NCBI RefSeq assembly: GCF_034424525.1
Contig: NZ_CP139979.1
Coordinates: 4,735,501-4,799,500 of the forward strand
Direction of reading: 5' to 3'
DNA length: 64,000 bases
From: Sphingobium yanoikuyae
GTDB taxonomy: Bacteria > Pseudomonadota > Alphaproteobacteria > Sphingomonadales > Sphingomonadaceae
The notes beneath the pieces were generated by a model. That model was given only the letters and a program-made list of their open reading frames with translations, did no database searches and was not told the DNA's origin. Positions 41,387 through 51,184 of this stretch are shown piece by piece (positions within the stretch are counted from its first letter, which is position 1; the number at the start of each line of letters is the position of its first letter). Position numbers and translations under genes: made by a program.

Positions 41387-42829
41387 TCAGGCGGCGGTAC
41401 CGCCGACAGTCAGCCCATCCATCAGCAGGGTCGGCTGGCCGACACCGGCCGGCACGCTCTGCCCACCCTTGCCGCACATGCCGATGCCTTCGTCGAGCGC
41501 CCAATCGTTGCCGATGCCGATCACCTTGGTCAGCGCGGTCGGGCCGTCGCCGATCAGGGTCGCGCCCTTGATCGGATCACCGATCTTGCCATTTTCGACC
41601 TTGTAGGCCTCGGTGCAGGAGAAGACGAACTTGCCCGAGACGATGTCGACCTGGCCGCCGCCAAAGCTCTTGGCGAAGATGCCCGACTTGACGCGCGACA
41701 GCAGCTCTTCCGGATTGTCCTGGCCACCCTTGATGAAGGTGTTGGTCATGCGCGGCATCGGCGCATGGGCATAGGATTCGCGGCGACCATTGCCGGTCGG
41801 CGCGACGCCCATCAGCCGGGCGTTGAGGCGATCCTGCATATAGCCCTTGAGGATGCCGTCCTCGATCAGGATATTTTCCTGCGTCGGCGTGCCTTCATCA
41901 TCGATCGAGAGCGAGCCGCGGCGATCGAGGATGCTGCCATCGTCGACCACGGTGACGCCCGGCGCAGCGACGCGCTGGCCGATCCGGCCGGAAAAGGCGC
42001 TGGTGCCCTTGCGGTTGAAATCGCCTTCCAGGCCATGGCCGATCGCTTCATGGACCAGCACGCCCGGCCAGCCGGGGCCGAGCAGCACGGTCATTTCGCC
42101 GGCGGGGGCGGCGACCGAGCGGAGATTGACCTGGGCCTGGGCCAGCGCCTCGTCGATGGCGCGGTTCCAGATCTTGGGGTCCATCACATGATCATAGAGA
42201 TAGCGGCCGCCAATGCCGAACACGCCGGTTTCGCGCCGGCCATTTTCCTCCAGGATGACCGAGACGTTGAGGCGGACGAGCGGGCGGATGTCGCTGGCGG
42301 TGAAACCGTCGGCGCGGACGATCTCGATCACCGACCAACTGCCGGCTAGGCTCACCGAAACCTGGGCGACGCGCGGGTCGCGGGCGCGGGCGGCGGCGTC
42401 GATCGCGGCGCACAAGGTCACCTTCTCGGCGAAGGGCACCAGCTCCAGCGGATTGGCGTCGGTATAGAGGTGGCGATTGGTGCGCTGGGGCGGCGGGGCG
42501 GGCTGGCCCTTGGCCGGATCGAGCAGGGTCAGCGTCTGCGCCGCCTTGGCGATGGCCGCTTCGCTGAGGTCATTGGCATGGGCAAAGCCGGTCATCTCGC
42601 CCGAAACGCCGCGCAGGCCGAAGCCCGCATCGGTCGAATAATCGGCGGTCTTGAGGCGACCATCGTCGAAGCCGAAGCTCTCGCTGGCGCGATATTGGAG
42701 GTAGAGCTCGCCATCGTCGCAGGCCGAAAGCGCCTGTGCGGTCAGGCGGCGCGCGCCATCGGGATCGAGCAGGCCCGGACGATAGAGCAGGCCGCGGGCA
42801 TCAGTGAATTGCGAAGCGAGATCGGTCAT
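41387..42829 (-). CDS. tldD: Metalloprotease TldD
   Basis: TldD acts with TldE (PmbA) as a heterodimeric protease in peptide maturation, such as microcin B17 processing, and in CcdA turnover. The 480-residue protein holds the zinc-site motif HEAIGHGLEGDFNRKG with His260, Glu261 and His265. The C-terminal cysteine-containing segment FSCTEAYKVENGKIGDPIKG near 418-437 is also typical. The start at 42829 removes a short upstream extension that lacks a ribosome site. TldE is not in the window. Confidence 0.94.
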   Translation of the reverse strand: MTDLASQFTDARGLLYRPGLLDPDGARRLTAQALSACDDGELYLQYRASESFGFDDGRLKTADYSTDAGFGLRGVSGEMTGFAHANDLSEAAIAKAAQTLTLLDPAKGQPAPPPQRTNRHLYTDANPLELVPFAEKVTLCAAIDAAARARDPRVAQVSVSLAGSWSVIEIVRADGFTASDIRPLVRLNVSVILEENGRRETGVFGIGGRYLYDHVMDPKIWNRAIDEALAQAQVNLRSVAAPAGEMTVLLGPGWPGVLVHEAIGHGLEGDFNRKGTSAFSGRIGQRVAAPGVTVVDDGSILDRRGSLSIDDEGTPTQENILIEDGILKGYMQDRLNARLMGVAPTGNGRRESYAHAPMPRMTNTFIKGGQDNPEELLSRVKSGIFAKSFGGGQVDIVSGKFVFSCTEAYKVENGKIGDPIKGATLIGDGPTALTKVIGIGNDWALDEGIGMCGKGGQSVPAGVGQPTLLMDGLTVGGTAA

Positions 42830-42883
42830 GCCGCCCGATATAGGCGCGGCATGACGGATGCCCAATGGAAATTTTAGAGAGCC

Positions 42884-43111
42884 TTAGAGGCTAGCGCCCG
42901 AGGCGATGTCCGGCTTGTTGCCGATTTCACCATTGTCGGCAACGCCGCCGGCCAGCACGAAGCGGCGATCGCAATAGCCGCAATCGACATAGCCATGCTC
43001 GTCAATTTCCAGGAAGACGCGCGGATGGCCAAGGGCGGCGGGAATGTCACCCGAACCGTCGCAGGAGACGCGGGACTTGGTGACTCGGATGATTTCGGGC
43101 GGCTGGATCAT
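42884..43111 (-). CDS. Zinc-finger domain-containing protein (CHCC type, NDUFS6-like)
   Basis: The 75-residue protein contains the ligand pattern C…H…C-x2-C in VSCDGSGDIPAALGHPRVFL and YVDCGYCDRRFVL, i.e. Cys17, His28, Cys44 and Cys47. This is the zf-CHCC fold of the mitochondrial complex I subunit NDUFS6, whose bacterial relatives occur in alphaproteobacteria. The bacterial protein may serve complex I assembly or be a free-standing zinc protein. It is upstream of tldD on the same strand. Confidence 0.88.
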   Translation of the reverse strand: MIQPPEIIRVTKSRVSCDGSGDIPAALGHPRVFLEIDEHGYVDCGYCDRRFVLAGGVADNGEIGNKPDIASGASL

Positions 43112-43165
43112 GGGAGGCGGAATTAGCAGCGGTGACGCGGCGCCGCAATATCTGGCAGCGCGTGA

Positions 43166-43345
43166 TTACATCAGCGGATAGCGGGGCTGGGTGCAGCCGG
43201 CGTCGGCGGGGGACTTTGCCGCGATCCTTGCGCTTGAAGCCTTGGCTTGCCAGTCGGCACAATTGCCGACCGCCATCACCGCGAAGGGCGACAGCATCAG
43301 CAATATCGGCGCGACGGAGCCGCCAAGGAAGAAGCTGATCGGCAT
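43166..43345 (-). CDS. Possible small membrane or secreted protein (59 residues)
   Basis: A minus-strand frame of 60 codons starts at MPISFFLGGSVAPILLMLSP with a hydrophobic N terminus to about residue 26. It continues through NCADWQAKASSARIAAK and ends GCTQPRYPLM. The codon use is normal for this genome and the layout resembles a small signal-peptide protein with two cysteines. No strong ribosome site is visible, and no homologue is recognised. Apart from this the 43112-43513 stretch shows nothing I can call. Confidence 0.35.
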   Translation of the reverse strand: MPISFFLGGSVAPILLMLSPFAVMAVGNCADWQAKASSARIAAKSPADAGCTQPRYPLM

Positions 43346-43513
43346 GGTGGCAAGGATGCCGGAACCATGCTTGCTGCAGGATGAATGTTACGGGTGCGGA
43401 TCGGGGCTGGTTTTGCCTGGATGGCTAAGCCCTTCGCCGTCGCTCGGGAGTTTCGCCGGAAGCCGTCGGCCGGACGTCCCATATCCGATGCCCTCGCAGC
43501 ATAGCTGCTCGGA

Positions 43514-43560
43514 GTTTTGCGGCCGCCCGTCCCCCGGACGGGCTCTAAAGGCCGCAAAAC
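43514..43560. terminator. Long hairpin abutting the tRNA-Val 3' end
   Basis: GTTTTGCGGCC (43514-43524) pairs with GGCCGCAAAAC (43550-43560), and inside it GCCCGTCC pairs with GGACGGGC (43525-43532 and 43536-43543). On the minus strand it follows the encoded CCA of the tRNA without any gap. It may terminate the tRNA transcript. Confidence 0.55.
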
Positions 43561-43636
43561 TGGTGGGCGATGACGGGCTCGAACCGCCGACATTCTCGGT
43601 GTAAACGAGACGCTCTACCAACTGAGCTAATCGCCC
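43561..43636 (-). tRNA. tRNA-Val (anticodon TAC)
   Basis: The 76-base gene folds as a full cloverleaf. The acceptor stem is GGGCGAT/ATCGCCC, the D arm begins AGCTCAGTTGGTAGAGC, the anticodon loop is TTTACAC (anticodon TAC) on stem TCTCG/CGAGA, and the T arm contains GGTTCGAGCCC. The discriminator is A and CCA is encoded. All invariant positions are present. Confidence 0.97.
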
Positions 43637-43704
43637 CCATGGGGTGCGGGCGCTTCTAGATTTTTTTGGGCGCGGGTCAAGCGGCCTTTATCCGATGGGG
43701 TAGA

Positions 43705-44694
43705 TCAGTGCGCGCGATAGCGATGGCTGGCGCCGAACCAGCGGATCAACTGGTCAGCCGCGTCGTCGGCGAGCGCGATGAAGATGCGGCGACCGTCATG
43801 CGGATCGGCACGGCGTTCGACCAGGGCCTTGTCCGTCAATGTGCGAATCCAGCGCAGCGCCGTGGTCGGCGGCACGGCGGAGGCGATGCAGAGGCTGGAG
43901 ACCGAGACATGGGCCTGTTCCAGCCGGGCGGCGAGCAGGTCGAGCATCATGTCCCAGGCCGGATCGGCGAACAGGTCGCCCGGCAGGAAATCGGCGCGCA
44001 GCCGGCGGGCGCGCAGCAGGTCGCGGACCTGGGCGGCGGTGACGGAGGCGGTTTCCGCCATGGTGGCCGCTCCGATCGTGGCCATGGCCGGCATGGCGGT
44101 ATAGCCGCCCTGGCGGTCGGCGATGCGCGCGGGCATGTCGAACGCGGGGAGCGTAGGGCGCGGCCGATCGGTCAGGGCCTCGATCGTGCGAGCGAGGCGG
44201 CTGACTTCCTCGCTCAGCCGCTGCAACCGGTTGCCGTCGCTTTCATGGGTGGCGTCGTGCAGATTATGGGGGAGCGCGTCGCTGTGCGCGGCGGCGAGCA
44301 GGGCGGCGGCGATGTCGCCATTGTCGGGACTGCACAGCAACTGGGTCTGCGGACTGCGCATGCAGGCATAGGCCGTGTCGAGTGTCTCGATCCCGGCGAG
44401 CAGGACCACCGCCATGCGATTCTGAATCGCGATCGTCTCGACCTGGACGATCAGCCGTTCGAGCAACGGATCAGGCTGGTGGCAGAGCAGCAGCACGACG
44501 TCGCAGCCCACCTGCATGTCGAGCCGGGCGGCGGCCTGGCCGAGCGGCACGGTGCCGAGCAGGCGCAGGCCGGCGGCATCGGCCAGCATGGCGGCATCGT
44601 CGAACCATTCGTCATCGGCAACGATCAGCAGCCCACGCCGGTCATCCGGCGCGGCATAGGGGCTATCATGATCGGTCGAGAAGGGATCGGCCAT
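43705..44694 (-). CDS. Winged-helix regulator with an N-terminal receiver-like domain
   Basis: The 329-residue protein has three parts. Residues about 15-130 look like an alternating alpha/beta receiver-type fold (GLLIVADDEWFDDAAMLADA … CDVVLLL … AVVLLAGIET) but lack a clear phospho-acceptor arrangement. A linker with a predicted coiled stretch (LQRLSEEVSRLARTIEALTD) follows. The C-terminal domain (about 225-325) is a MarR-like winged helix (ISSLCIASAVPPTT-like helix, ALRWIRTLTDKALVERRADP, HDGRRIFIALADDAADQL). Start 44694 has GGGAGA upstream. The regulated genes are unknown. Confidence 0.75.
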   Translation of the reverse strand: MADPFSTDHDSPYAAPDDRRGLLIVADDEWFDDAAMLADAAGLRLLGTVPLGQAAARLDMQVGCDVVLLLCHQPDPLLERLIVQVETIAIQNRMAVVLLAGIETLDTAYACMRSPQTQLLCSPDNGDIAAALLAAAHSDALPHNLHDATHESDGNRLQRLSEEVSRLARTIEALTDRPRPTLPAFDMPARIADRQGGYTAMPAMATIGAATMAETASVTAAQVRDLLRARRLRADFLPGDLFADPAWDMMLDLLAARLEQAHVSVSSLCIASAVPPTTALRWIRTLTDKALVERRADPHDGRRIFIALADDAADQLIRWFGASHRYRAH

Positions 44695-44843
44695 CACCAC
44701 GCAATCTCCCGTGCCTGTTATGTTCCGCAGCTTAGCCGCTTGCCCACCGGGCGCAGCCGGCGCTGACTCCATAATGGCGCAAATGCACGGGGCTGTCGTG
44801 ATGGCCGTCACGCACCCACGATATCGGGGGGAATGCGGAAACG

Positions 44844-44871
44844 AAAAGGGCGCCGGCTGATGCGGGCGCCC
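44844..44871 (-). terminator. Intrinsic terminator of the D-amino-acid transaminase gene
   Basis: Read on the minus strand, GGGCGCC (44871-44865) pairs with GGCGCCC (44854-44848) around a ten-base loop and is followed by CTTTTCGTTT. It lies 44 bases past the stop at 44915. Confidence 0.75.
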
Positions 44872-44914
44872 TGTTCTGCCTATTCGATCCGAAATGGACT
44901 CATTTCGTCGCAGG

Positions 44915-45766
44915 TCAGACCGCGGTGCGGCGGGCGAAGTCGATATAGAGTTCGCGCAGCCGGGTCGCGACCGGGCCGGGCGTGCCGTCACCGACCGGCT
45001 GGCCGTCGATTTTGACGATCGAGAGGCAGAAGGTCGAGGCGCTGGTCATGAAGGCTTCCTTGGCGGCGAGCGCTTCGGCGAGGGTGAAGGGGCGGCGGAT
45101 GACGGCGATGCCGCTTTCTTCCGCAAGGGCGGTGAGCGCCGCGCCGGTGCAGCCGGCCAGCACCGACTGGCTGTAGGGGCGGGTGACGATGCCTTCGTCG
45201 GTGACGATGAAGGCGGTGGAGGAGGCGCCTTCGGTGATGAAGCCATCCTCGATCATCCAGGCTTCCTGCGCGCCGGCTTCCTTGGCCGCCATCTTGGCCA
45301 TGGCCTGGGCGAGCAGGCCCACGCTCTTGATGTCGCGCCGCGCCCAGCGCAGGTCGGCCATGGTGGCGACCGCGACGCCGGTCCTGGCGGCGGGCACATC
45401 AAGGAAGGTCTTGTCCTGGACGAACATGAACAGGGTCGGTTGTAACCCGGCTGGCGGGATGAAGTCGCGGGTGACATCGGCGCCGCGGGTGATCTGGAGA
45501 TAGACCAGTCCTTCGCCAAGGCCATTATGGGCGACCAGCGCCTTCTGCGCCGCCTCGATCTCGTCCAGGGTCAGCGGCAGGGTGATGCCGATTTCGGTGC
45601 AGGAACGTTCCAGCCGGGCGAGATGGCTGGCGCTGTCGACCAGCCGGCCATCGATCACGGCCGCCACCTCATAAATGCCGTCGGCGAACAGGAAGCCGCG
45701 ATCGAGCGGGGAGATGCGGACGTCTTCGAGCGGCAGAAACTGGCCGTTGAGATAGGCGACGGACAT
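44915..45766 (-). CDS. dat: D-amino-acid transaminase (class IV, PLP)
   Basis: The 283-residue protein has fold type IV features: RGFLFADGIYEV at 23-34, YLQITRGAD at 89-97, the PLP lysine Lys147 in RRDIKSVGLLAQ, and EGASSTAFIV near residue 180. The DIKSxxLL context with YLQITRG fits D-alanine aminotransferases rather than branched-chain transaminases. It interconverts D-alanine and D-glutamate for the cell wall. Aminodeoxychorismate lyase is a more distant alternative. The start at 45766 agrees with the family N terminus. Confidence 0.87.
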   Translation of the reverse strand: MSVAYLNGQFLPLEDVRISPLDRGFLFADGIYEVAAVIDGRLVDSASHLARLERSCTEIGITLPLTLDEIEAAQKALVAHNGLGEGLVYLQITRGADVTRDFIPPAGLQPTLFMFVQDKTFLDVPAARTGVAVATMADLRWARRDIKSVGLLAQAMAKMAAKEAGAQEAWMIEDGFITEGASSTAFIVTDEGIVTRPYSQSVLAGCTGAALTALAEESGIAVIRRPFTLAEALAAKEAFMTSASTFCLSIVKIDGQPVGDGTPGPVATRLRELYIDFARRTAV

Positions 45767-45840
45767 GGCGGCGGGCGATCCTTGGTCTGGTGATTTACGC
45801 CGCCGCTTTTGCCGCCGCGGCGGCTGGGGTCAAGGCAGCG

Positions 45841-45972
45841 AAATAGGATTTGCTCCGCTTAACTTCGCATATTTCCCGCACATTGTGACATTATCTTGCG
45901 CTGCCTTGATCCTATCGGAAAGTCAGGGGATGGCAGCGCCGATGATAGGGGAAAGGGCCGCTGTAGGACAGG
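45841..45972. repeat. Dispersed repeat, family C copy 2
   Basis: AAATAGGATTTGCTCCGCTT and its continuation to CATTGTGACATT match 31630-31682 at all but a few positions. The tail GGGGAAAGGGCCGCTGTAGGACAGG resembles the tail of copy 1. It fills the gap between the start of the transaminase gene and the stop of rpoN. Confidence 0.65.
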
Positions 45973-45973
45973 C

Positions 45974-47491
<1,518 letters not shown>

Positions 47492-47536
47492 CAGCCGGGC
47501 CGTCCTGCATCAGCGAGGGGGCGCCGGCCGATCATG

Positions 47537-48322
47537 TCAGAGCTGGAAATTCTCGCCCAGATAGAGGCGGCGAACATCGGGATGGGCGACCAGTTCGGTC
47601 GGGCTGCCGGCGAACAGCACCTGGCCGCTGTAGATGATGCAGGCGCGGTCGACGATTTCCAGCGTCTCGCGCACATTATGGTCGGTGATGAGGACGCCGA
47701 TGCCGCGCGTCTTGAGCTGCTTCACCAGGTCGCGAATGTCGGCGATCGACAGCGGATCGATGCCGGCGAACGGCTCGTCGAGCAGCACGATCGAGGGATC
47801 GGCGGCCAGCGCGCGGGCGATTTCGCAGCGGCGCCGTTCGCCGCCCGACAGCGCCATGGCGGCGGAATCGCGCAGGCGCGTGAGACCGAATTCGTCGAGC
47901 AGCTGTTCCAGCTTCTCGGCACGGGCGGCCTTGTTGGGTTCGGCCATTTCCAGCACGGCGCCGATATTCTGTTCGACCGTCAGGCCCCGGAAGATCGAGG
48001 TTTCCTGCGGGAGATAGCCCAGGCCCAGGATCGCGCGGCGATACATGGGCAGGCCGGTAATATCCTGGCCGTCGAGGATGATGCGGCCCTGATCGGGACG
48101 GACGAGGCCCATGACCGAATAGAAGCAGGTCGTCTTGCCCGCGCCATTGGGGCCGAGCAGGCCGACGACCTCGCCCTTGCCCACGGTCAGCGACACGTCG
48201 GACAGGACGACGCGCTTGTCATAGCTTTTCGCGATCGAGATGACGGACAGGCCCTCGCCCACTTCCTGCGGGGCGAGCGGTCGCGCTGAAGCGGCCCTGT
48301 CCTGGATCGTCACATCGTCCAT
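47537..48322 (-). CDS. lptB: LPS export ABC transporter ATP-binding protein
   Basis: LptB powers the LptB2FG complex that pulls lipopolysaccharide from the inner membrane into the LptC-LptA bridge. The 261-residue ATPase has Walker A GPNGAGKTT, the Q-loop in LPQETSIF, the signature LSGGERRR, Walker B IVLLDEPFAGID and the switch His in ITDHNV. The start at 48322 (MDDVTIQD) has AAGGA nine bases upstream. An alternative ATG at 48364 would add 14 residues. The extra N-terminal 20 residues relative to E. coli are common in sphingomonads. lptA and lptC are not upstream in this window. Confidence 0.94.
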   Translation of the reverse strand: MDDVTIQDRAASARPLAPQEVGEGLSVISIAKSYDKRVVLSDVSLTVGKGEVVGLLGPNGAGKTTCFYSVMGLVRPDQGRIILDGQDITGLPMYRRAILGLGYLPQETSIFRGLTVEQNIGAVLEMAEPNKAARAEKLEQLLDEFGLTRLRDSAAMALSGGERRRCEIARALAADPSIVLLDEPFAGIDPLSIADIRDLVKQLKTRGIGVLITDHNVRETLEIVDRACIIYSGQVLFAGSPTELVAHPDVRRLYLGENFQL

Positions 48323-48440
48323 CACTTCAATCCTTGTGCCGCCAAATCGGGGTGCGGCGGACATGGGTCCGCCTGCGGCAATTGGCAAGCTTTGTGCATG
48401 GGATCGCCGCCGGGGCAAGGGGAAAATGCGATGGAGAAGA

Positions 48441-48463
48441 GGGGGATGGGCGTGCCATCCCCC
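48441..48463 (-). terminator. Terminator of the sulfate-ester operon
   Basis: GGGGGATGG (48441-48449) and CCATCCCCC (48455-48463) form a nine-base stem with a five-base loop, 12 bases past the arylsulfatase stop. The minus strand continues TCTTCTCCATCGCATTTTCC, which is T-rich. Confidence 0.65.
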
Positions 48464-48474
48464 TGATGCACGGG

Positions 48475-50109
48475 TCATTCCACCATGATGCGCGGGTTGG
48501 GCAGGACGACGCCGACATCGCTGGCATAGGCATCCCACGCCTTTTCCAGCGCCGCCCGGCGCGCCGGTTCGCGGGCGGACAGGTCGGTGGTTTCACCCGG
48601 ATCGGTGGCGATGTTGAACAGATGCCACTGGCCATCGCCGGCATCGGTGATCTTCCAGTCGCCCTGACGCAATGCGCGTGAGCCGAACAATTCGGTGCCG
48701 ATCGCCTCGCTGGCGGGATGGACCGTCGGCGCCGTGCCGGCAAGCCAGGGCGCCCAGCTGGTGCCGCGGATCGGCTGGACGGCGCGGCCCTGGAACGTCC
48801 CCTTGGGCGGGGCGATGCCGGCCAGATCGATCAGCGTGGGGGCGACGTCCATGACGTTGAGATAGTCATGGGCGATGCTGCCGGGCTTCTTTACCGCTGG
48901 TCCGGAGAGGAAGGCGGTGGTGCGGGTGCCGCCCTCGGTCGCGAACGCCTTGTAGAGCCAGGATGGCGTGGTTGCCGCCTGCGCCCAGCCGGGGCCATAG
49001 CTGATATAGCTGCTGTCCTTGCCGCGATTGTCATAGCTGTTGTCGGCCGCCTCGGCGCGGGCGCGGAAGCGGGGATTCCTGGCATGGACCAGATCCATCC
49101 CCTCGGCGCCATTGTCGGCGAGGAAGAGGATGACGGTGTTGTCATATTCGCCGCTGGCCTTGAGCGCATCGATCACCCGGCCGACATTCTGGTCGAGCCG
49201 GTCGACCATCGCGGCATAGATTTCCATCGTCCGCGACGCGGTCTTCTTTTCGTCCGGGGTCAGCTGCGCCCAGGGCTTGCTGTTTTCAAGGGGATGCTGC
49301 GCGGCGCTGGCCGGGACCAGGCCGAGCGCGACCTGCTTCTTCAGCCGCTCGGCGCGCAACGCTTCATAGCCCGCCTCATAGCGACCCTTATATTTGGCGA
49401 TGGTTTCGGCCGGGGCCTGCAGCGGCCAGTGCGGCGCGGTGAAGGCGAGATAGGCGAAGAAGGGCTTGTCGTCCTTCGTCGTCTTGATCTGGTCGATCAG
49501 CTTGGTGGCGAAGGCGTCGGAGGAATAATAGTCGCTGGGCAGGCTTTCGAGCGTGCGGCCATCCTCGCGATAGGTGGTGAAGCCGGGCTTGGGCGTGGCC
49601 GAAATGTCGGTGCCATAATGATTGCCCGCCCCCTGCAGCAGCGCGAAGCTGTGCTGGAACCCGCGGGCATGGGGATCCTGCTGCGGCGTGAGGCCCAGAT
49701 GCCATTTGCCCGAAAAGAGGGTGCGATAGCCGCCGGCGGTCAGGACTTCGGGCAGGGCGGCGATGTCGGTGCGCAGATAGCCTTCATGGCCGGGCTTGCC
49801 GACCTGATTGGGGGCCTGCATTTCCGCCATGGTGCCAAGGCCGGCGCGATGATTGTCGGTGCCCGACAGCAGCATCGAGCGGGTCGGCGAGCAGGTCGGC
49901 GCGGTGTGGAAGCCGGTGAGGCGCACGCCCGACAAAGCGAGCCGGTCGAGATTGGGGGTGGATATCTCGCTGCCAAAGGCGCCGAGATCGGAATAGCCCA
50001 GGTCGTCGGCGACGATCACCAGGAAATTGGGACGCTTTTCCTGCGCCGCCGCGGGCGTGGTGAGGGCGGTGGCCAGCGCCAGGCTGGCAAGGACAGTGCG
50101 GAGCTTCAT
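48475..50109 (-). CDS. Arylsulfatase, secreted
   Basis: The 544-residue enzyme hydrolyses sulfate esters and releases inorganic sulfate. A Sec signal peptide ends in PAAAQE near residue 23. The sulfatase signature CSPTRSMLLSG has Cys73, which must be converted to formylglycine; metal-binding Asp residues are in VADDLGYSD (Asp35, Asp36). The length and the ADNGAEGMDL segment fit AtsA-type arylsulfatases. It is the last gene of a minus-strand operon with a TonB receptor, a permease and a sulfate-ester dioxygenase, so it probably supplies sulfur. A formylglycine-generating enzyme must be encoded elsewhere. Confidence 0.93.
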   Translation of the reverse strand: MKLRTVLASLALATALTTPAAAQEKRPNFLVIVADDLGYSDLGAFGSEISTPNLDRLALSGVRLTGFHTAPTCSPTRSMLLSGTDNHRAGLGTMAEMQAPNQVGKPGHEGYLRTDIAALPEVLTAGGYRTLFSGKWHLGLTPQQDPHARGFQHSFALLQGAGNHYGTDISATPKPGFTTYREDGRTLESLPSDYYSSDAFATKLIDQIKTTKDDKPFFAYLAFTAPHWPLQAPAETIAKYKGRYEAGYEALRAERLKKQVALGLVPASAAQHPLENSKPWAQLTPDEKKTASRTMEIYAAMVDRLDQNVGRVIDALKASGEYDNTVILFLADNGAEGMDLVHARNPRFRARAEAADNSYDNRGKDSSYISYGPGWAQAATTPSWLYKAFATEGGTRTTAFLSGPAVKKPGSIAHDYLNVMDVAPTLIDLAGIAPPKGTFQGRAVQPIRGTSWAPWLAGTAPTVHPASEAIGTELFGSRALRQGDWKITDAGDGQWHLFNIATDPGETTDLSAREPARRAALEKAWDAYASDVGVVLPNPRIMVE

Positions 50110-50214
50110 GGGGTCTTCCGTGAAAAGGGGCCGCGCCCGAAAAGGAACGCGGCCCAGTGTGCCGAAGGGATTTACCTGAGTTCGGGGGCAGGTTGGGGGG
50201 TGAGCAAGCCCTGC

Positions 50215-51153
50215 TCAGGCGGCTTCGGCAATCTTGCCATCTTCCTTCTTGATGATGCGGCTGTTGCGGCCGTCGATCGAGACGGGGACGGTGCCGGCGA
50301 TGGTGGCGCGGCGCAGCTGGCGATGCTGGGTGCCGAAATCGGCGATGGCGCGATGCTGGGTGGCGCGATTGTCCCAGATGGCGACGTCACCCGGCTGCCA
50401 GCGCCAGCGCACGGTGTTTTCCGGCCGGGTCACGGTATCCTGGAAGGTAGCGAAGAGGCGCTGGCTGTCGGCCTGGCTGAGGCCGACGAACTGCTTGAAG
50501 AAATGGCCCAGGATCAGCGAGCGTTCGCCGCTTTCGGGATGGACATGAACCAGCGGATGTTCGGTTTCATAGACGGTCGAGGCGAAGACTTCGCGATAGC
50601 GCTTCACCGCTTCCTCGTTCGCATTGGTGACGACCGAGGCATAGTCATAAAGGTTGGAATGGACCGCCCACAGGCTGTTGGCGAGCTGGCGCAGCGGTTC
50701 GGGCAGTTCCTCATAAGCGGCTGCCGTATTGGCCCAGAGCGTGTCACCGCCGGCCTGCGGGATGACGATGGCGCGCAGGATCGAGGATTCGGGATAGGCA
50801 GGGACGAAGGTGACGTCGGTGTGCCAGCTCGACGCGGCGCGGCCCTCCTTCGAATCCAGTTCCAGCAGATATTTGGAGCCGGGCACGACCGGAACGGTTG
50901 GGTGGGCGACGGGCTTGCCGAAGCGTTCGGCAAAGGCTTCCTGGCCGGCATCGTCGAGATGATGCTGGGCGCGGAAGAAGATCACCTTGTGGCGGACGAG
51001 TGCGGCGCGGATCGCGGCGATGGTGGCGTCGTCAAGGTCGCCGCCCAGCGCGACGCCGCGGATCTCCGCGCCGATGCGGCCGGCGACGGGAACGACATCG
51101 AGCGGACCGTCGGCATCGGCGGCGTTGAGGAAGCTCTGGGTCAGGATGGTCAT
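50215..51153 (-). CDS. TauD/AtsK-type Fe(II)/2-oxoglutarate dioxygenase, probable alkylsulfatase
   Basis: The 312-residue protein has the iron facial triad His111 and Asp113 (SSWHTDVTF) and His267 (RATQHRAIADF), followed by the 2-oxoglutarate-binding Arg in RQLRRATIAG. Members oxidise taurine, 2,4-D or alkyl sulfate esters. The adjacent arylsulfatase and the sequence type favour an alkylsulfate dioxygenase like Pseudomonas AtsK, which releases sulfate and an aldehyde. Taurine cannot be excluded. The start at 51153 is preceded by AGGAGA. Confidence 0.88.
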   Translation of the reverse strand: MTILTQSFLNAADADGPLDVVPVAGRIGAEIRGVALGGDLDDATIAAIRAALVRHKVIFFRAQHHLDDAGQEAFAERFGKPVAHPTVPVVPGSKYLLELDSKEGRAASSWHTDVTFVPAYPESSILRAIVIPQAGGDTLWANTAAAYEELPEPLRQLANSLWAVHSNLYDYASVVTNANEEAVKRYREVFASTVYETEHPLVHVHPESGERSLILGHFFKQFVGLSQADSQRLFATFQDTVTRPENTVRWRWQPGDVAIWDNRATQHRAIADFGTQHRQLRRATIAGTVPVSIDGRNSRIIKKEDGKIAEAA

Positions 51154-51184
51154 GGCAGGTCTCCTTGAATTTATGCGTGGACGG

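Noticed and set aside
43191..43604. Plus-strand frame running into the tRNA-Val gene
   Set aside because: It reads through the tRNA and its hairpin. The C-terminal residues come from the tRNA complement.
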